From contig NZ_JMLV01000012.1 in the NCBI RefSeq assembly GCF_000686045.1, forward strand, positions 1 through 64,000: a DNA stretch of 64,000 nt. The letters are read 5' to 3'. How positions within the stretch are numbered: the first letter of the stretch is position 1; every line of letters begins with the position of its first letter. Under the pieces are notes generated by a model. That model was not told the origin of the DNA. It worked only from the letters and a program-made list of their open reading frames with translations, and did no database searches. A program made the position numbers and the translations under genes. The DNA comes from Fodinicurvata fenggangensis DSM 21160. GTDB taxonomy: Bacteria > Pseudomonadota > Alphaproteobacteria > Kiloniellales > DSM-21159. Below, in pieces: positions 1 to 7,815 of the stretch.

Positions 1-261
1 AAGGCAGTCATCCAATGGCAACAGGGTGTGCCGCCGAAAGGCAATGATCACGGCCTCTTCCTCGAGGCTGAGAACGCTTGATGCTGGTTCCTTGGGACCA
101 GTCTGCCTGTCGGTGACCGTCGCCCGCTTGCGCCATTTGAGAACCGTCTTCGGATTGATCCCATAGGTCTGGCTCAACTCCGAGGCCGAAGCTTCCGATC
201 GCTGTATTGCAGCTCTGATGGCGTGCGTGGTCGTGGCGCAGCTGTGTAGAACTTGGCCCAT
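1..261 (-). CDS. IS481-family transposase, N-terminal part (truncated by window edge)
   Basis: The minus strand from ATG at 261 reads in frame to base 1 for 87 codons. It contains a helix-turn-helix of the kind found at the front of IS481-family transposases, with the recognisable stretches YGINPKTVLKWRKR (about residues 34-47), TGPKEP and AFRRHTLLPLDDCL. This N-terminal part binds the element ends; the DDE catalytic core would lie beyond the window. A ribosome site (GGAGG) precedes the start by a few bases. Whether the full copy is intact cannot be judged. Confidence 0.8.
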   Translation of the reverse strand, partial: MGQVLHSCATTTHAIRAAIQRSEASASELSQTYGINPKTVLKWRKRATVTDRQTGPKEPASSVLSLEEEAVIIAFRRHTLLPLDDCL

Positions 262-317
262 AGTGCCTCCTTCCAGTCCTCGGACAGAATCACACCATCA
301 AAACCTGGGATCAAACA
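1..317 (-). mobile_element. IS481-family insertion sequence, one end only
   Basis: The left edge of the window cuts an insertion element whose transposase reads leftwards out of the window. The element boundary is inferred: reading the minus strand, a plausible terminal repeat begins TGTTTGATCCCAGG at about 317, some 55 bases before the transposase start. Only one end is visible, so neither the partner repeat nor target-site duplication can be checked. Confidence 0.6.
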
Positions 318-370
318 GCTACCCTCAAGACTTCAGGCAAAGCGGCAGGACCCTTTGGTCGGGACGGCTC

Positions 371-1615
371 CTATGTCCTATCCCGGCTTGGCCTGGATGA
401 GTCAGGGCGACCCTCCGTAAAGACATCATCCAGCCAGGCGAAGACCCGTTCGTCGAAGATCTCGCGGCCCATGCCTTCGCAGTGGCCACCGGCGCCTTCG
501 GCTTTCGTGAAGCGTTGGAAGGTCACTTCGGCCGCCGTCATGGCGTTGGCCAGCAGCTGCCCCTGCCCCGTCGAGACAGCGTCCTCCTCGTTGTCGCAGA
601 TCAGGCTGGGACAGGTGATGTGCGGGGCGGCGTCCCGGTTATGATAGGCGACCAGTTGGCGGCAATAGTCCTGAACGCTGTCCACACCATGTGCCGCCAT
701 GCGCGGACGGAAAAGGAAGGTACCGTCGTTGCCCTGGGCCAGGCTTTCGAAAATGTCATGTGCGTCCTGGCTGTCCTCGTCCAGGCGTTCGATCATGTTG
801 GGGGGCAGGCGCGCGAACATGGCCGAACCGATATCGTATTGTCCCGGATCGGCCACCAGTGCTGCCAGGCGGGGTTCCCCGCCTGCGGCACGTGGCACGA
901 GATAGCCGCCAAAGCTGACGCCCATGGCCACCAGGCATTCCGGGTCCAGGCGGGAGTCCTCCAGGGCCCGGTCGACCACGGCCTTCAGGGCCGTCTCGAA
1001 GTCGGGGCGCATGAAGGCCCGGATCTCGGGATCATAGAGCGTCTTGCCCTGCCCCGGTCCATCGACGGCCAGCACGGCATAGCCCCGCGCCAGGGCCGGC
1101 AGCCCCACCATGACCAGCATTTCCTCAAGGCTGGAATCATAGCCCGAGGGCAACACCAGGGTCCGGTAGGGCCGGCCATTGCTGGCAGGCAGAGCCAGAT
1201 AGGCGTGAAGCGTCCCGCCCTCATAGGGAATCTGCATGCCTTCGCCGGACCAGGGGCTCAGATTCATGAAACCCTGGAAGCAGGCCGCGATCCGTGGCCA
1301 GGCCTCCTGCAGCTCGCGGCAATCGAGGTTGATCCGGTGATAGAAGCAGGATTGACGCCAGGCCTCAGCGGCGCGCAGGAACAGCCCTCTGGCCGTTTCC
1401 TGCTGTCCAGCCGCCTGCGCGTGTTCGGCACGCGTCTCCAGGCGCTCGGCCAGCCGCCTCCAGGCCTGGTGCCAGCTGTCGACATTGGCGTCCCGAATGT
1501 CCGCGGCTGTGGCCATCACCTCTCCGATGGACGCGGCGCCAAGATAGGCCTTGCCCAGGCTGCGCTGCAGCTGGGCATTGAAATTCCGTGTCGCAAACGG
1601 GGTGAAGTAGTTCAT
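371..1615 (-). CDS. alpha/beta hydrolase (FrsA / dihydropseudooxynicotine-hydrolase-like)
   Basis: A 414-residue protein with a helical N-terminal region (about residues 1-120) followed by an alpha/beta hydrolase core. The nucleophile elbow is GVSFGG with Ser234. A probable acidic residue sits in the CDNEEDAV stretch (Asp344), and the general-base His is near 377 in GAGGHCEG. The N-terminal helical cap plus core matches the family that includes FrsA and 2,6-dihydropseudooxynicotine hydrolase; these enzymes cleave C-C or ester bonds. The substrate cannot be inferred. It lies between the IS element and the Tmp-like operon, about 130 bases from the latter and on the same strand, so it may be independent. 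Confidence 0.75.
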   Translation of the reverse strand: MNYFTPFATRNFNAQLQRSLGKAYLGAASIGEVMATAADIRDANVDSWHQAWRRLAERLETRAEHAQAAGQQETARGLFLRAAEAWRQSCFYHRINLDCRELQEAWPRIAACFQGFMNLSPWSGEGMQIPYEGGTLHAYLALPASNGRPYRTLVLPSGYDSSLEEMLVMVGLPALARGYAVLAVDGPGQGKTLYDPEIRAFMRPDFETALKAVVDRALEDSRLDPECLVAMGVSFGGYLVPRAAGGEPRLAALVADPGQYDIGSAMFARLPPNMIERLDEDSQDAHDIFESLAQGNDGTFLFRPRMAAHGVDSVQDYCRQLVAYHNRDAAPHITCPSLICDNEEDAVSTGQGQLLANAMTAAEVTFQRFTKAEGAGGHCEGMGREIFDERVFAWLDDVFTEGRPDSSRPSRDRT

Positions 1616-1742
1616 CCTGAACGCATCCCTACCTGAGCCTTCCAGGCCGAGAGGAGTACGGCACTTTTCGAAGGTTTTCCCGCGGCTACATGAAGATAGC
1701 GCTGCGCAAGATTCTTACAAGTCCAATAATACGACAGTTTGT

Positions 1743-2324
1743 TCAGCCGTTTTGTTCCTTCAGGATCGCCGGGTCGAAGGGCGGACGGGCAAATATCTCG
1801 CGCAGCAGGGGCTCGAAGTGGGAAAGCGGCTGCGTGGGATAGCTCGGGTCGAAGGACTCCTGGTCCCAGTCGCGGCAGAAACGCTGGCAGCTTTCGAAAT
1901 AGGGATGGTCCGCATAGGCCAGGTGCCGGTCCGTCGGCAGGTCCAGCCGGTCGCCATAGAACTGCATCTGGAACAGGCCGTGCATCTCCAGCACCCAGGT
2001 CACCTCCTCGCGCACATAGGGCCTCAGGATCGCGGCGGCGAACTGGGAGTGATTGTGCGGAGCCAGGTCGTCGCCCAGGTCGTGGATCAGGGCGGCCACG
2101 ATCATCTCTTTGTCGGCCCCATCGGCTTCGGCCCGTGTTGCGGTCTGAAGCGAGTGTTCCAGGCGCGTGACCTGATAGCCTTCCAGCGAATGCTCCAACC
2201 CGGCCAGCGCCGCCAGGATGCGGTCGGCCACACCCTCGGCATGCTGGCGCTCCAATCGGTCAAGGAAGTGATAATCCGCGCGCGTGCCCTCGCTCATGCG
2301 CGTAAAGCTGACCTGTTCCATCAC
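1743..2324 (-). CDS. tmpB: HD-domain mixed-valence diiron oxygenase, TmpB/PhnZ-like
   Basis: A 193-residue HD-superfamily protein. The metal-ligand pattern visible is His57 (RLEHSLQTA), His81-Asp82 (ALIHDLGDD), His90/92 (PHNHSQ), His115 (LEMHGLFQ) and a C-terminal Asp in the RDWDQESFDP region. This matches PhnZ and TmpB, HD oxygenases that use a mixed-valence diiron centre to cleave the C-P bond of alpha-hydroxylated phosphonates. TmpB makes glycine betaine and phosphate from hydroxylated (2-trimethylammonio)ethylphosphonate. The gene overlaps the upstream 2-oxoglutarate oxygenase by four bases (ATGA), so the two are translationally coupled. The TmpB assignment rather than another PhnZ relative is inferred from that partner. 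Annotation pipelines would probably call it a plain HD-domain phosphohydrolase. Confidence 0.72.
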   Translation of the reverse strand: MMEQVSFTRMSEGTRADYHFLDRLERQHAEGVADRILAALAGLEHSLEGYQVTRLEHSLQTATRAEADGADKEMIVAALIHDLGDDLAPHNHSQFAAAILRPYVREEVTWVLEMHGLFQMQFYGDRLDLPTDRHLAYADHPYFESCQRFCRDWDQESFDPSYPTQPLSHFEPLLREIFARPPFDPAILKEQNG

Positions 2325-3451
2325 GCGACCTCCCGCACGTCGGCTGCAGGCTGGTCTTGCGCAGACAGCACGCGGTAAAGGCTTTCCGGCCCATCCCGGT
2401 CGATGTAACAGCCCTGAAGGTGGCGAAGTCCCTCGTCGGGGTCATAGGCTGTGCGCCCATGCAGCACGCGGTTGTTGTCGAACATCATCAGCTGCCCCTG
2501 CTCCAGCAGGAAGCGGAATTCGTTCTCGGGGTCGGACAGAAGGCTGCCCAGGCGGTTTCGCGCACGATGGAAAGACCTCAGCACAGCGGGGTCCAGCAGC
2601 GGCGTTTCATCCAGGCGCGGGCTGTAGTGAATTCCGGTTGGACGGCCCAGGTGGTCGGTCTCGATCATGGGATGGCGGTCGGTCAGGTGAGCCTGGCCAT
2701 CGCGGAAGCGGAAACCGACCTCGATCTCCTTCAATAGCTGGAAACCTTCGGGGTCCTCGTCCTGCAACTGATCGCAGACACGAAACCCGTCCACCAGGGT
2801 CGAATGGCCGCCCGTGGTTTCGTTGGCCAGGCAATGCAGGATCTGGATGCCCGGCACCGGATTGCGATAGGGATTGTCCGTATGCGGCGCCAGGGGCACG
2901 GGGCGATAAGCCAGGTCGTTCGAGCCCGGCCGCGAATAGACCTCGAAAAAACGCCCAAAGTTGGTATGCCTCACCTGCCCGAAGTGTGCCGCCACGCTGA
3001 GGATGGAGTCCCGCTCCGTGGGCGTGTTTTCCAGGATCACGAAACCACGGGCCAGGAAGGCCTCGACACAGGCCAAGGTTTCGCGGTCATCGTCCTTGAG
3101 CTTCTGCCAATCGAAGATTTTCCCGGCCCCATCCACGGCCGCCCAGGTCGTGACGCTGGGCAGGCCATTGTCCTGTGCGATGGCTGCCTTCAGGTCTTCC
3201 AGGGCATAGCTGTCGCGGAAACCGTCGCTGTAGGTCACCTGCAGCGCACCATCCGCCACAACGGCCATTTCAAAGCCCAGATCCTCAGGCAGTTCGTGCG
3301 GGTTGAACAGGCGCTGGCCCGTGACCGGGTCACAGAGGCTTGCAGCCCGGCTACGCTCGCGCAGCCAGAGCGCCGGCAGGGAACAGCGTTCACGCCCCAG
3401 GGTCACGAAAGGCTGGTTGTCCACCACATCGAAGGTCATGGGTGACGTCAT
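2321..3451 (-). CDS. tmpA: Fe(II)/2-oxoglutarate oxygenase, TmpA-like (gamma-butyrobetaine-hydroxylase family)
   Basis: A 376-residue TauD/TfdA-type protein. An N-terminal domain (about 1-90, with PALWLRERS) like that of gamma-butyrobetaine hydroxylase precedes the catalytic fold. The iron triad is His190-x-Asp192 (APHTDNPYR) and His331 (VLHGRTAY); Arg343 (GLRHLQGCY) is the likely 2-oxoglutarate salt-bridge residue. The N-terminal zinc site of classical butyrobetaine hydroxylases is not preserved: only Cys40 and His52 remain. Coupling to an HD oxygenase points to TmpA, which hydroxylates (2-trimethylammonio)ethylphosphonate, rather than to carnitine synthesis. A ribosome site GAGGA stands 6 bases before the ATG. 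A LysR gene is divergent 121 bases away. Confidence 0.72.
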   Translation of the reverse strand: MTSPMTFDVVDNQPFVTLGRERCSLPALWLRERSRAASLCDPVTGQRLFNPHELPEDLGFEMAVVADGALQVTYSDGFRDSYALEDLKAAIAQDNGLPSVTTWAAVDGAGKIFDWQKLKDDDRETLACVEAFLARGFVILENTPTERDSILSVAAHFGQVRHTNFGRFFEVYSRPGSNDLAYRPVPLAPHTDNPYRNPVPGIQILHCLANETTGGHSTLVDGFRVCDQLQDEDPEGFQLLKEIEVGFRFRDGQAHLTDRHPMIETDHLGRPTGIHYSPRLDETPLLDPAVLRSFHRARNRLGSLLSDPENEFRFLLEQGQLMMFDNNRVLHGRTAYDPDEGLRHLQGCYIDRDGPESLYRVLSAQDQPAADVREVA

Positions 3452-3554
3452 GAAAATCCTCGTTCCAACTTGTCTTGCGGGTCATGTGGCATGCATGTCG
3501 TGGCCAGAAAGTGACCCTCAGGGACTGGCAAAAAAAGCTGGAAAGTCTTAAGGA

Positions 3555-3579
3555 AATCCATAAGTTGGGCTTATGGATT
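3555..3579. promoter_or_regulatory. LysR-type dyad (candidate operator) overlapping the regulator start
   Basis: A perfect inverted repeat, AATCCATAAG - TTGGG - CTTATGGATT, with 10-base arms and a 5-base spacer. It contains the T-N11-A geometry of LysR-family sites (ATAAG-N5-CTTAT). It includes the ATG at 3573 proposed as the regulator start and lies about 105 bases upstream of the tmpA-like gene on the other strand. That position suits both autorepression and control of the divergent operon. Confidence 0.55.
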
Positions 3580-4526
3580 CACTGGCTCGCCGCCTTCCGC
3601 CCATGAACGCGCTCATCGCCTTCGAGGCGGTGGTCCGCTGCGGCACGATCACCGCCGCGGCAAGGGAACTCGGCACCAGTCAACCGGCTGTGTCCCAGCG
3701 TCTGCGCAGTCTTGAAGCGCATCTGGACAGTCCCCTGTTCCAGCGCAGCGGGCGCCTTCTTAAGCCGACGCCACAGGCGCAGCGCTATTGGGAGGATGTT
3801 GCCCGGGCCCTGCACGGCATTGCCGGGGCCAGCGAGGACATGAAACCCGGCCGACAGGCCCGGCCCCCCATCGTCATTTCCGCCCCTTTCGGATTTGCCC
3901 ATCTCTGGCTCGAACCCTTGCTTCCATCGCTGGAAGCCGCCTTTCCGGAACGGGACTTCATCATTCGAGCCGAAGATGATCCGCGTGTGAACCCCCAGCG
4001 CCGACCCGACATGGAAGTCCGCTTTGGCCAGCATGAGCGCAGCGGCTCCGCACTGCGTTTTCTGTTCCATGAGGCGGCCCAGCCGGTCTGTTCGCCCGCC
4101 TTTGCCGCGCGTCACGGCCTGGTTCCGGATGACCTGCTCGCGCCTGAACGCCTGCGCGAATTGCCTCTGCTTCATCTGGACGAACAGGAATCGCGCTGGT
4201 GCGACTGGCCGCTCTGGTTCCAGGCCCAGGGGATCGAGAATTTCCAACCCGACGTCCGACTCTACTACAACAACTACCCCCTGCTGCAGCAGGCCGCGCT
4301 GGAGGGCAAGGGCATTGCGCTGGGCTGGCGCGGACTGGTGGAGCCGCTGCTGGAGGAGAGCCGGCTGGTGACATGCGGCCAGGCCTTCACACGCTCCGGA
4401 CGGGGCTATGGCCTGTTCCTGCACAACCTGTCCAGCCGGCCGGCCCGCCAGGTTGCCGACTGGATCGCCGAACAGGCAATTCCCCTGGCAGACCGCCTGC
4501 CACAACAGGACAGTGAAGGCCGCTGA
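3573..4526 (+). CDS. LysR-family transcriptional regulator (candidate TmpR)
   Basis: A 317-residue LysR regulator. The winged helix-turn-helix occupies about residues 11-70 (ITAAARELGTSQPAVSQRL), followed by a linker helix and a GcvA-like substrate-binding domain. It is transcribed away from the tmpA-tmpB pair, the usual arrangement for a LysR activator of a divergent catabolic operon, so a phosphonate or quaternary amine may be its ligand (inference). The start is uncertain. ATG 3573 lies inside a dyad and has AGGAAA some 16 bases upstream; ATG 3603 (MNALIAFEAV) matches the usual LysR N-terminus but lacks a ribosome site. Its stop is immediately followed by the next open frame. Confidence 0.85.
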   Translation: MDSLARRLPPMNALIAFEAVVRCGTITAAARELGTSQPAVSQRLRSLEAHLDSPLFQRSGRLLKPTPQAQRYWEDVARALHGIAGASEDMKPGRQARPPIVISAPFGFAHLWLEPLLPSLEAAFPERDFIIRAEDDPRVNPQRRPDMEVRFGQHERSGSALRFLFHEAAQPVCSPAFAARHGLVPDDLLAPERLRELPLLHLDEQESRWCDWPLWFQAQGIENFQPDVRLYYNNYPLLQQAALEGKGIALGWRGLVEPLLEESRLVTCGQAFTRSGRGYGLFLHNLSSRPARQVADWIAEQAIPLADRLPQQDSEGR

Positions 4527-4616
4527 ATGGCTGGCATGCAGCCCGCTTCCTTGCAAGGCTGGCTGCAGCATGTGAGAAAACAGGCACTCAGCAACAACAA
4601 GGGAGACATCAGACCC

Positions 4617-5261
4617 GTGTCTGAAAACGAAGACCATTCCTGGCTGAAGGATATTCGCAAGATGGACCGCGAGGAGCTGCGTGCCTACTACGACCAGTGG
4701 GCCGAGTCCTATGACGAAACCCTGCACTCCTGGGACTACCAGGCACCGAAGCAGGCGGCGGCCATGCTGAAGCCACTGATTTCAGCCGACGCCACGATAT
4801 TCGACGCCGGCTGCGGCACCGGGCTGAGCGGCCTGGCCCTGCGCGATGCCGGCTACACCGGACGTATCGACGGCAGCGACCTTTCGCCCGAGTCCGTCGA
4901 ACTGGCCAGGAAGCGAGAAATCTACAACTCGGTGCAGGTCATCGACCTGGACAAGCATCCACTGCCCCTGGACAACGACCTCTATGAGGCAACCGTTTCC
5001 ATCGGTGTCCTGACCTACATTAAGGATATGAACGGCCTGCTTTCGGAATTCTGTCGTGTCACGCGCCCCGGCGGCTACATCCTGTTCACCCACCGCGACG
5101 ACCTTGTGGCCGAACAGGACTTCTTCGCCCTGACCCGGGAGCTGGAGGACAAGGGCCTCTGGGAGAAAGTCGAGATCACGGACTCCCAACCCTATTTGCC
5201 TGGCCATCCCGACTATGCCGACAACATCGGCATCATCTATTTCCTCTTCCGGGTGCGCTAA
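4617..5261 (+). CDS. class I SAM-dependent methyltransferase
   Basis: A Rossmann-fold methyltransferase with motif I DAGCGTG and the acidic loop GSDLSPES after strand 2. I prefer GTG 4617 (VSENEDHSWLKDIRK) because GGGAG lies 11 bases before it. An in-frame ATG at 4527, abutting the LysR stop, would add 30 poorly structured residues. The substrate is not evident. It follows the LysR gene closely and may be cotranscribed with it. A long perfect hairpin follows the stop. Confidence 0.72.
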   Translation: MSENEDHSWLKDIRKMDREELRAYYDQWAESYDETLHSWDYQAPKQAAAMLKPLISADATIFDAGCGTGLSGLALRDAGYTGRIDGSDLSPESVELARKREIYNSVQVIDLDKHPLPLDNDLYEATVSIGVLTYIKDMNGLLSEFCRVTRPGGYILFTHRDDLVAEQDFFALTRELEDKGLWEKVEITDSQPYLPGHPDYADNIGIIYFLFRVR

Positions 5262-5297
5262 GCTGGAGCCTGTCCCCAGACAAGATGAATGGGAATG

Positions 5298-5335
5298 ACG
5301 AAAGGCGGCCATCGGTCTCGATGGCCGCCTTTCGT
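5298..5335. terminator. perfect 17-bp hairpin, likely bidirectional terminator
   Basis: The arms at 5298-5314 and 5319-5335 (ACGAAAGGCGGCCATCG and its complement) are perfectly complementary around a GTCT loop. It lies between converging genes: the methyltransferase on plus and the first entericidin-like gene on minus. The flanking T-tract is short on both sides. Confidence 0.65.
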
Positions 5336-5384
5336 TGATCAATGCCGAGGCCCCTTTTGGGGCCAGCATGGCTCTTCTGGAACG

Positions 5385-5558
5385 TCAGTCTTCCAGTTCT
5401 TCCTCGGCTTCACGCGCTGTTTCACTTGTCGCTTCACCAGCAGCCTGAGTATCTTCCCCCATTCCTTCAATGGTATTGCAGGAAGACAGGGCCGTGCTTG
5501 CACCAAAGGCAAGAAGAATCATGAAAATCGGTGCCATCAGTGCGGATGAAATATTCAT
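5385..5558 (-). CDS. entericidin A/B-like small lipoprotein (copy 1)
   Basis: A 57-residue protein from ATG 5558, chosen because AAAGGAAATGAAA gives a ribosome site at correct spacing. A hydrophobic signal segment ends in lipobox LSSC, followed by NTIEGMGEDTQAAG, the hallmark of entericidin A/B lipoproteins, and then an Ala/Glu-rich tail ending EAEEELED. In enterics EcnA and EcnB are a small envelope lipoprotein pair linked to stationary-phase bacteriolysis. In alphaproteobacteria the role is unproven and these proteins may simply be abundant stress lipoproteins. A close paralogue lies about 320 bases upstream on the same strand. Confidence 0.75.
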   Translation of the reverse strand: MNISSALMAPIFMILLAFGASTALSSCNTIEGMGEDTQAAGEATSETAREAEEELED

Positions 5559-5876
5559 TTTCATTTCCTTTTTTCCGAATTCCTCGAACACCAGATGGCT
5601 TTGATTATCCATCATTCAACAGGAGTTCTGATTCCTTGCTCTGTGACTATTCTATGGCATGGTTCACCACACTGGGCCGCAACAAGCCCCCTGCCGCTGT
5701 CCCGCTTCCCCCCTGGACAATGAACGCAATCTGAGTCCGCCTTCGTCTACCGCACAGCCCCTGACAGACCAATGGGTAAGGCGGCTGTCATCACATCCGA
5801 CAACAGACGTTTACAGCGCGATGGAGGCGTCAGGCTTATACAAATCCGGCCTTGGCTGAACCGTCGGATTTTCCCA

Positions 5877-6050
5877 TCAGTTCGAGAGCTCTCTCTTGGC
5901 ATCACGGGCAGTTTCACTTGTCGCCTCACCAGCCAATTCCACATCACGCCCCATTCCTTCAATGGTATTGCAGGCAGAAAGCGCTACCCCCACGCCAAGT
6001 ACGATTAGAACCATTACAATTAATAGATATGAATTATAAGGAATATACAT
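5877..6050 (-). CDS. entericidin A/B-like small lipoprotein (copy 2)
   Basis: A 57-residue protein from ATG 6050, preceded by GGAAATAAAA. It has a membrane-spanning signal segment, lipobox LSAC and the same NTIEGMGRDVELAGEATSET motif as copy 1, with a more basic tail (ARDAKRELSN). The DNA of the two genes is clearly related across the lipobox and motif, indicating tandem duplication. The promoter-proximal DNA (6051-6130) is strikingly AT-rich compared with the rest of the window. Confidence 0.75.
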   Translation of the reverse strand: MYIPYNSYLLIVMVLIVLGVGVALSACNTIEGMGRDVELAGEATSETARDAKRELSN

Positions 6051-6190
6051 TTTTATTTCCAATTATTTCCTGATTTCTATAAATAGTATTAATTATTTAT
6101 AATTCAATAATAATTAATGAGTCTTCCTGAATATTCCATCCTATTACCTATGAGTAGGACCGAAGCCTGCGACAAGCCTGCCCTGATGTC

Positions 6191-7543
6191 TCAGATTGCC
6201 GGTTGAAACAACACCACGGTCGCGATGGTGAAAAAGATGATCACACCCACGGCGTCGGCAATGGTCGTGACCAGCGGGGCGCTGGCTGTCGCCGGATCCA
6301 GCTTCATGCGATCCAGCAGGAAGGGCAGCGACAAACCGATCAGGCTGCCAACCAGGACCACCAGGACCATGGTCAGGGAAACCACGAGCGCGATGTCCAC
6401 GCCTCCACGCAACAGACCGATGGCAGAAACCGCCAGCGCCAGAGTGAGGCCCAGCGCCAGGGCCACAAGCAGCTCACGCCCCAGCAGACGTCCCCAGTCC
6501 CGCATCACCACATCGCCGGTTGCGATGGCACGGACCATGAGAGTGGCAGACTGGGATCCGGCATTGCCGCTGCTGCCGATCAGCAGGGGCAGGAAGAACA
6601 GCAGGCCCACGTGACTGGAAATGGTCTCCTCGAAATAGGCGATGCCGGCACCTGAGAACAGGTTGCCGACAATCAGCAAGGCCAGCCAGAAAATGCGCTT
6701 GCGATAGAGTGTTCTCATGCTGGCATTGCGTACGCTCTCGCTCAGCTTGCCGACCGTCCCGATCCGGTGGAAGTCCTCGGTGGCTTCTTCCTGCAAGGCA
6801 TCCAGCGCATCGTCGTGCGTGACGATCCCCACCAGGCGCCCGTCCGAGTCCACCACCGGTACGGCAATCACGTCATAGCGCGCAATCTTGCGGGCCACGT
6901 CTTCCTGAGAATCCTCGACGCCTACCGCAAGGGTTTCAGAGATCATGACCTCGGACACCCGAGTCTCCGGCTGTGCCAGAATCAGATCCCGCAAACGCAC
7001 GGACGACACCAGACGGCGATCATCATCGATCACATAGGTGCGATAGATCGTTTCCTTGTCAGGCGCTTCCCGACGCAGGACATCCAGGGCCTCGCGCACG
7101 GTAATGTCGGAGCGCAGCGCCACGTAGTCTGAGGTCATGAGCGCGCCCGCCGTGCCTTCCGCGTGCCCGGCCAGGCGCCGAATGTCCTCGCGCGCGGCCT
7201 GGGCAAGACCGGGCAGCAGGGCCTCCTGCTGTTCGGGGGACAGGCGGTTGAACAGATCAGTGCGGTCATCCGCATTCATCGCGCTGACGATCTGCGCCAG
7301 TTGTCCCCGCTCCAACCTCTGGGCCAGCTTGACCTGACCGCCAGGTTTCAGATAGCGGAAAACAGCGGTCTGGCGTGCCAGCGGCAGGGACAACAGTTGG
7401 GCCTCTGCCGTTTGCGGCGGCAACTCCTCCAGGAAGGTTGCGATATCCACGGCATAGGCTGTGTCCAGAAATTCACGAGCCGCTTCGGGATCTTCCCTCA
7501 GCACCTGCTCGATCGGCGTGCGTGTCCGGGCATCTTCCTTCAT
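6191..7543 (-). CDS. mgtE: magnesium transporter MgtE
   Basis: A 450-residue protein with the full MgtE layout: an N-terminal helical MgtE_N domain (about 20-130), two CBS domains (about 135-260) and a C-terminal five-helix membrane domain (about 285-450, with the pore-region stretch SSGNAGSQSATLMVRA). MgtE is a homodimeric, Mg2+-gated Mg2+ channel in the inner membrane; the cytosolic domains close the pore when Mg2+ is plentiful. Length is normal. It appears monocistronic. No recognisable Mg2+ riboswitch was seen in the 270 bases upstream. Confidence 0.93.
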   Translation of the reverse strand: MKEDARTRTPIEQVLREDPEAAREFLDTAYAVDIATFLEELPPQTAEAQLLSLPLARQTAVFRYLKPGGQVKLAQRLERGQLAQIVSAMNADDRTDLFNRLSPEQQEALLPGLAQAAREDIRRLAGHAEGTAGALMTSDYVALRSDITVREALDVLRREAPDKETIYRTYVIDDDRRLVSSVRLRDLILAQPETRVSEVMISETLAVGVEDSQEDVARKIARYDVIAVPVVDSDGRLVGIVTHDDALDALQEEATEDFHRIGTVGKLSESVRNASMRTLYRKRIFWLALLIVGNLFSGAGIAYFEETISSHVGLLFFLPLLIGSSGNAGSQSATLMVRAIATGDVVMRDWGRLLGRELLVALALGLTLALAVSAIGLLRGGVDIALVVSLTMVLVVLVGSLIGLSLPFLLDRMKLDPATASAPLVTTIADAVGVIIFFTIATVVLFQPAI

Positions 7544-7815
7544 ATATCCGCCTCCTTGGCATGGGCTGCCGGGATTGGCCAGAGGAGGGGGATTCGATCA
7601 CTCAGATCCCGTTACCACCCCCGGCCGAGGACCGGCGATTCGGCATGATGGCCCGCCGGGCCCCGCTTCATGCCTGTTCTCCGAAGTGTCTCTGCTGATG
7701 ACTCTACTCGGATCGTCCACTGCGGTTGTGCCTTTGCAAAAGCGCCGCAGGCAGACGATAGCAGTTGCTTCAGTCCATGCAGCAAGATTCGCCACGGCTG
7801 GCAACCGGGCCGCAG
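7544..7815. other. intergenic region between mgtE and priA
   Basis: It holds the mgtE upstream region (ribosome site GGAGGCG just before the mgtE ATG on minus) and the downstream flank of priA. I see no convincing additional gene, strong hairpin or repeat here. Confidence 0.5.
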
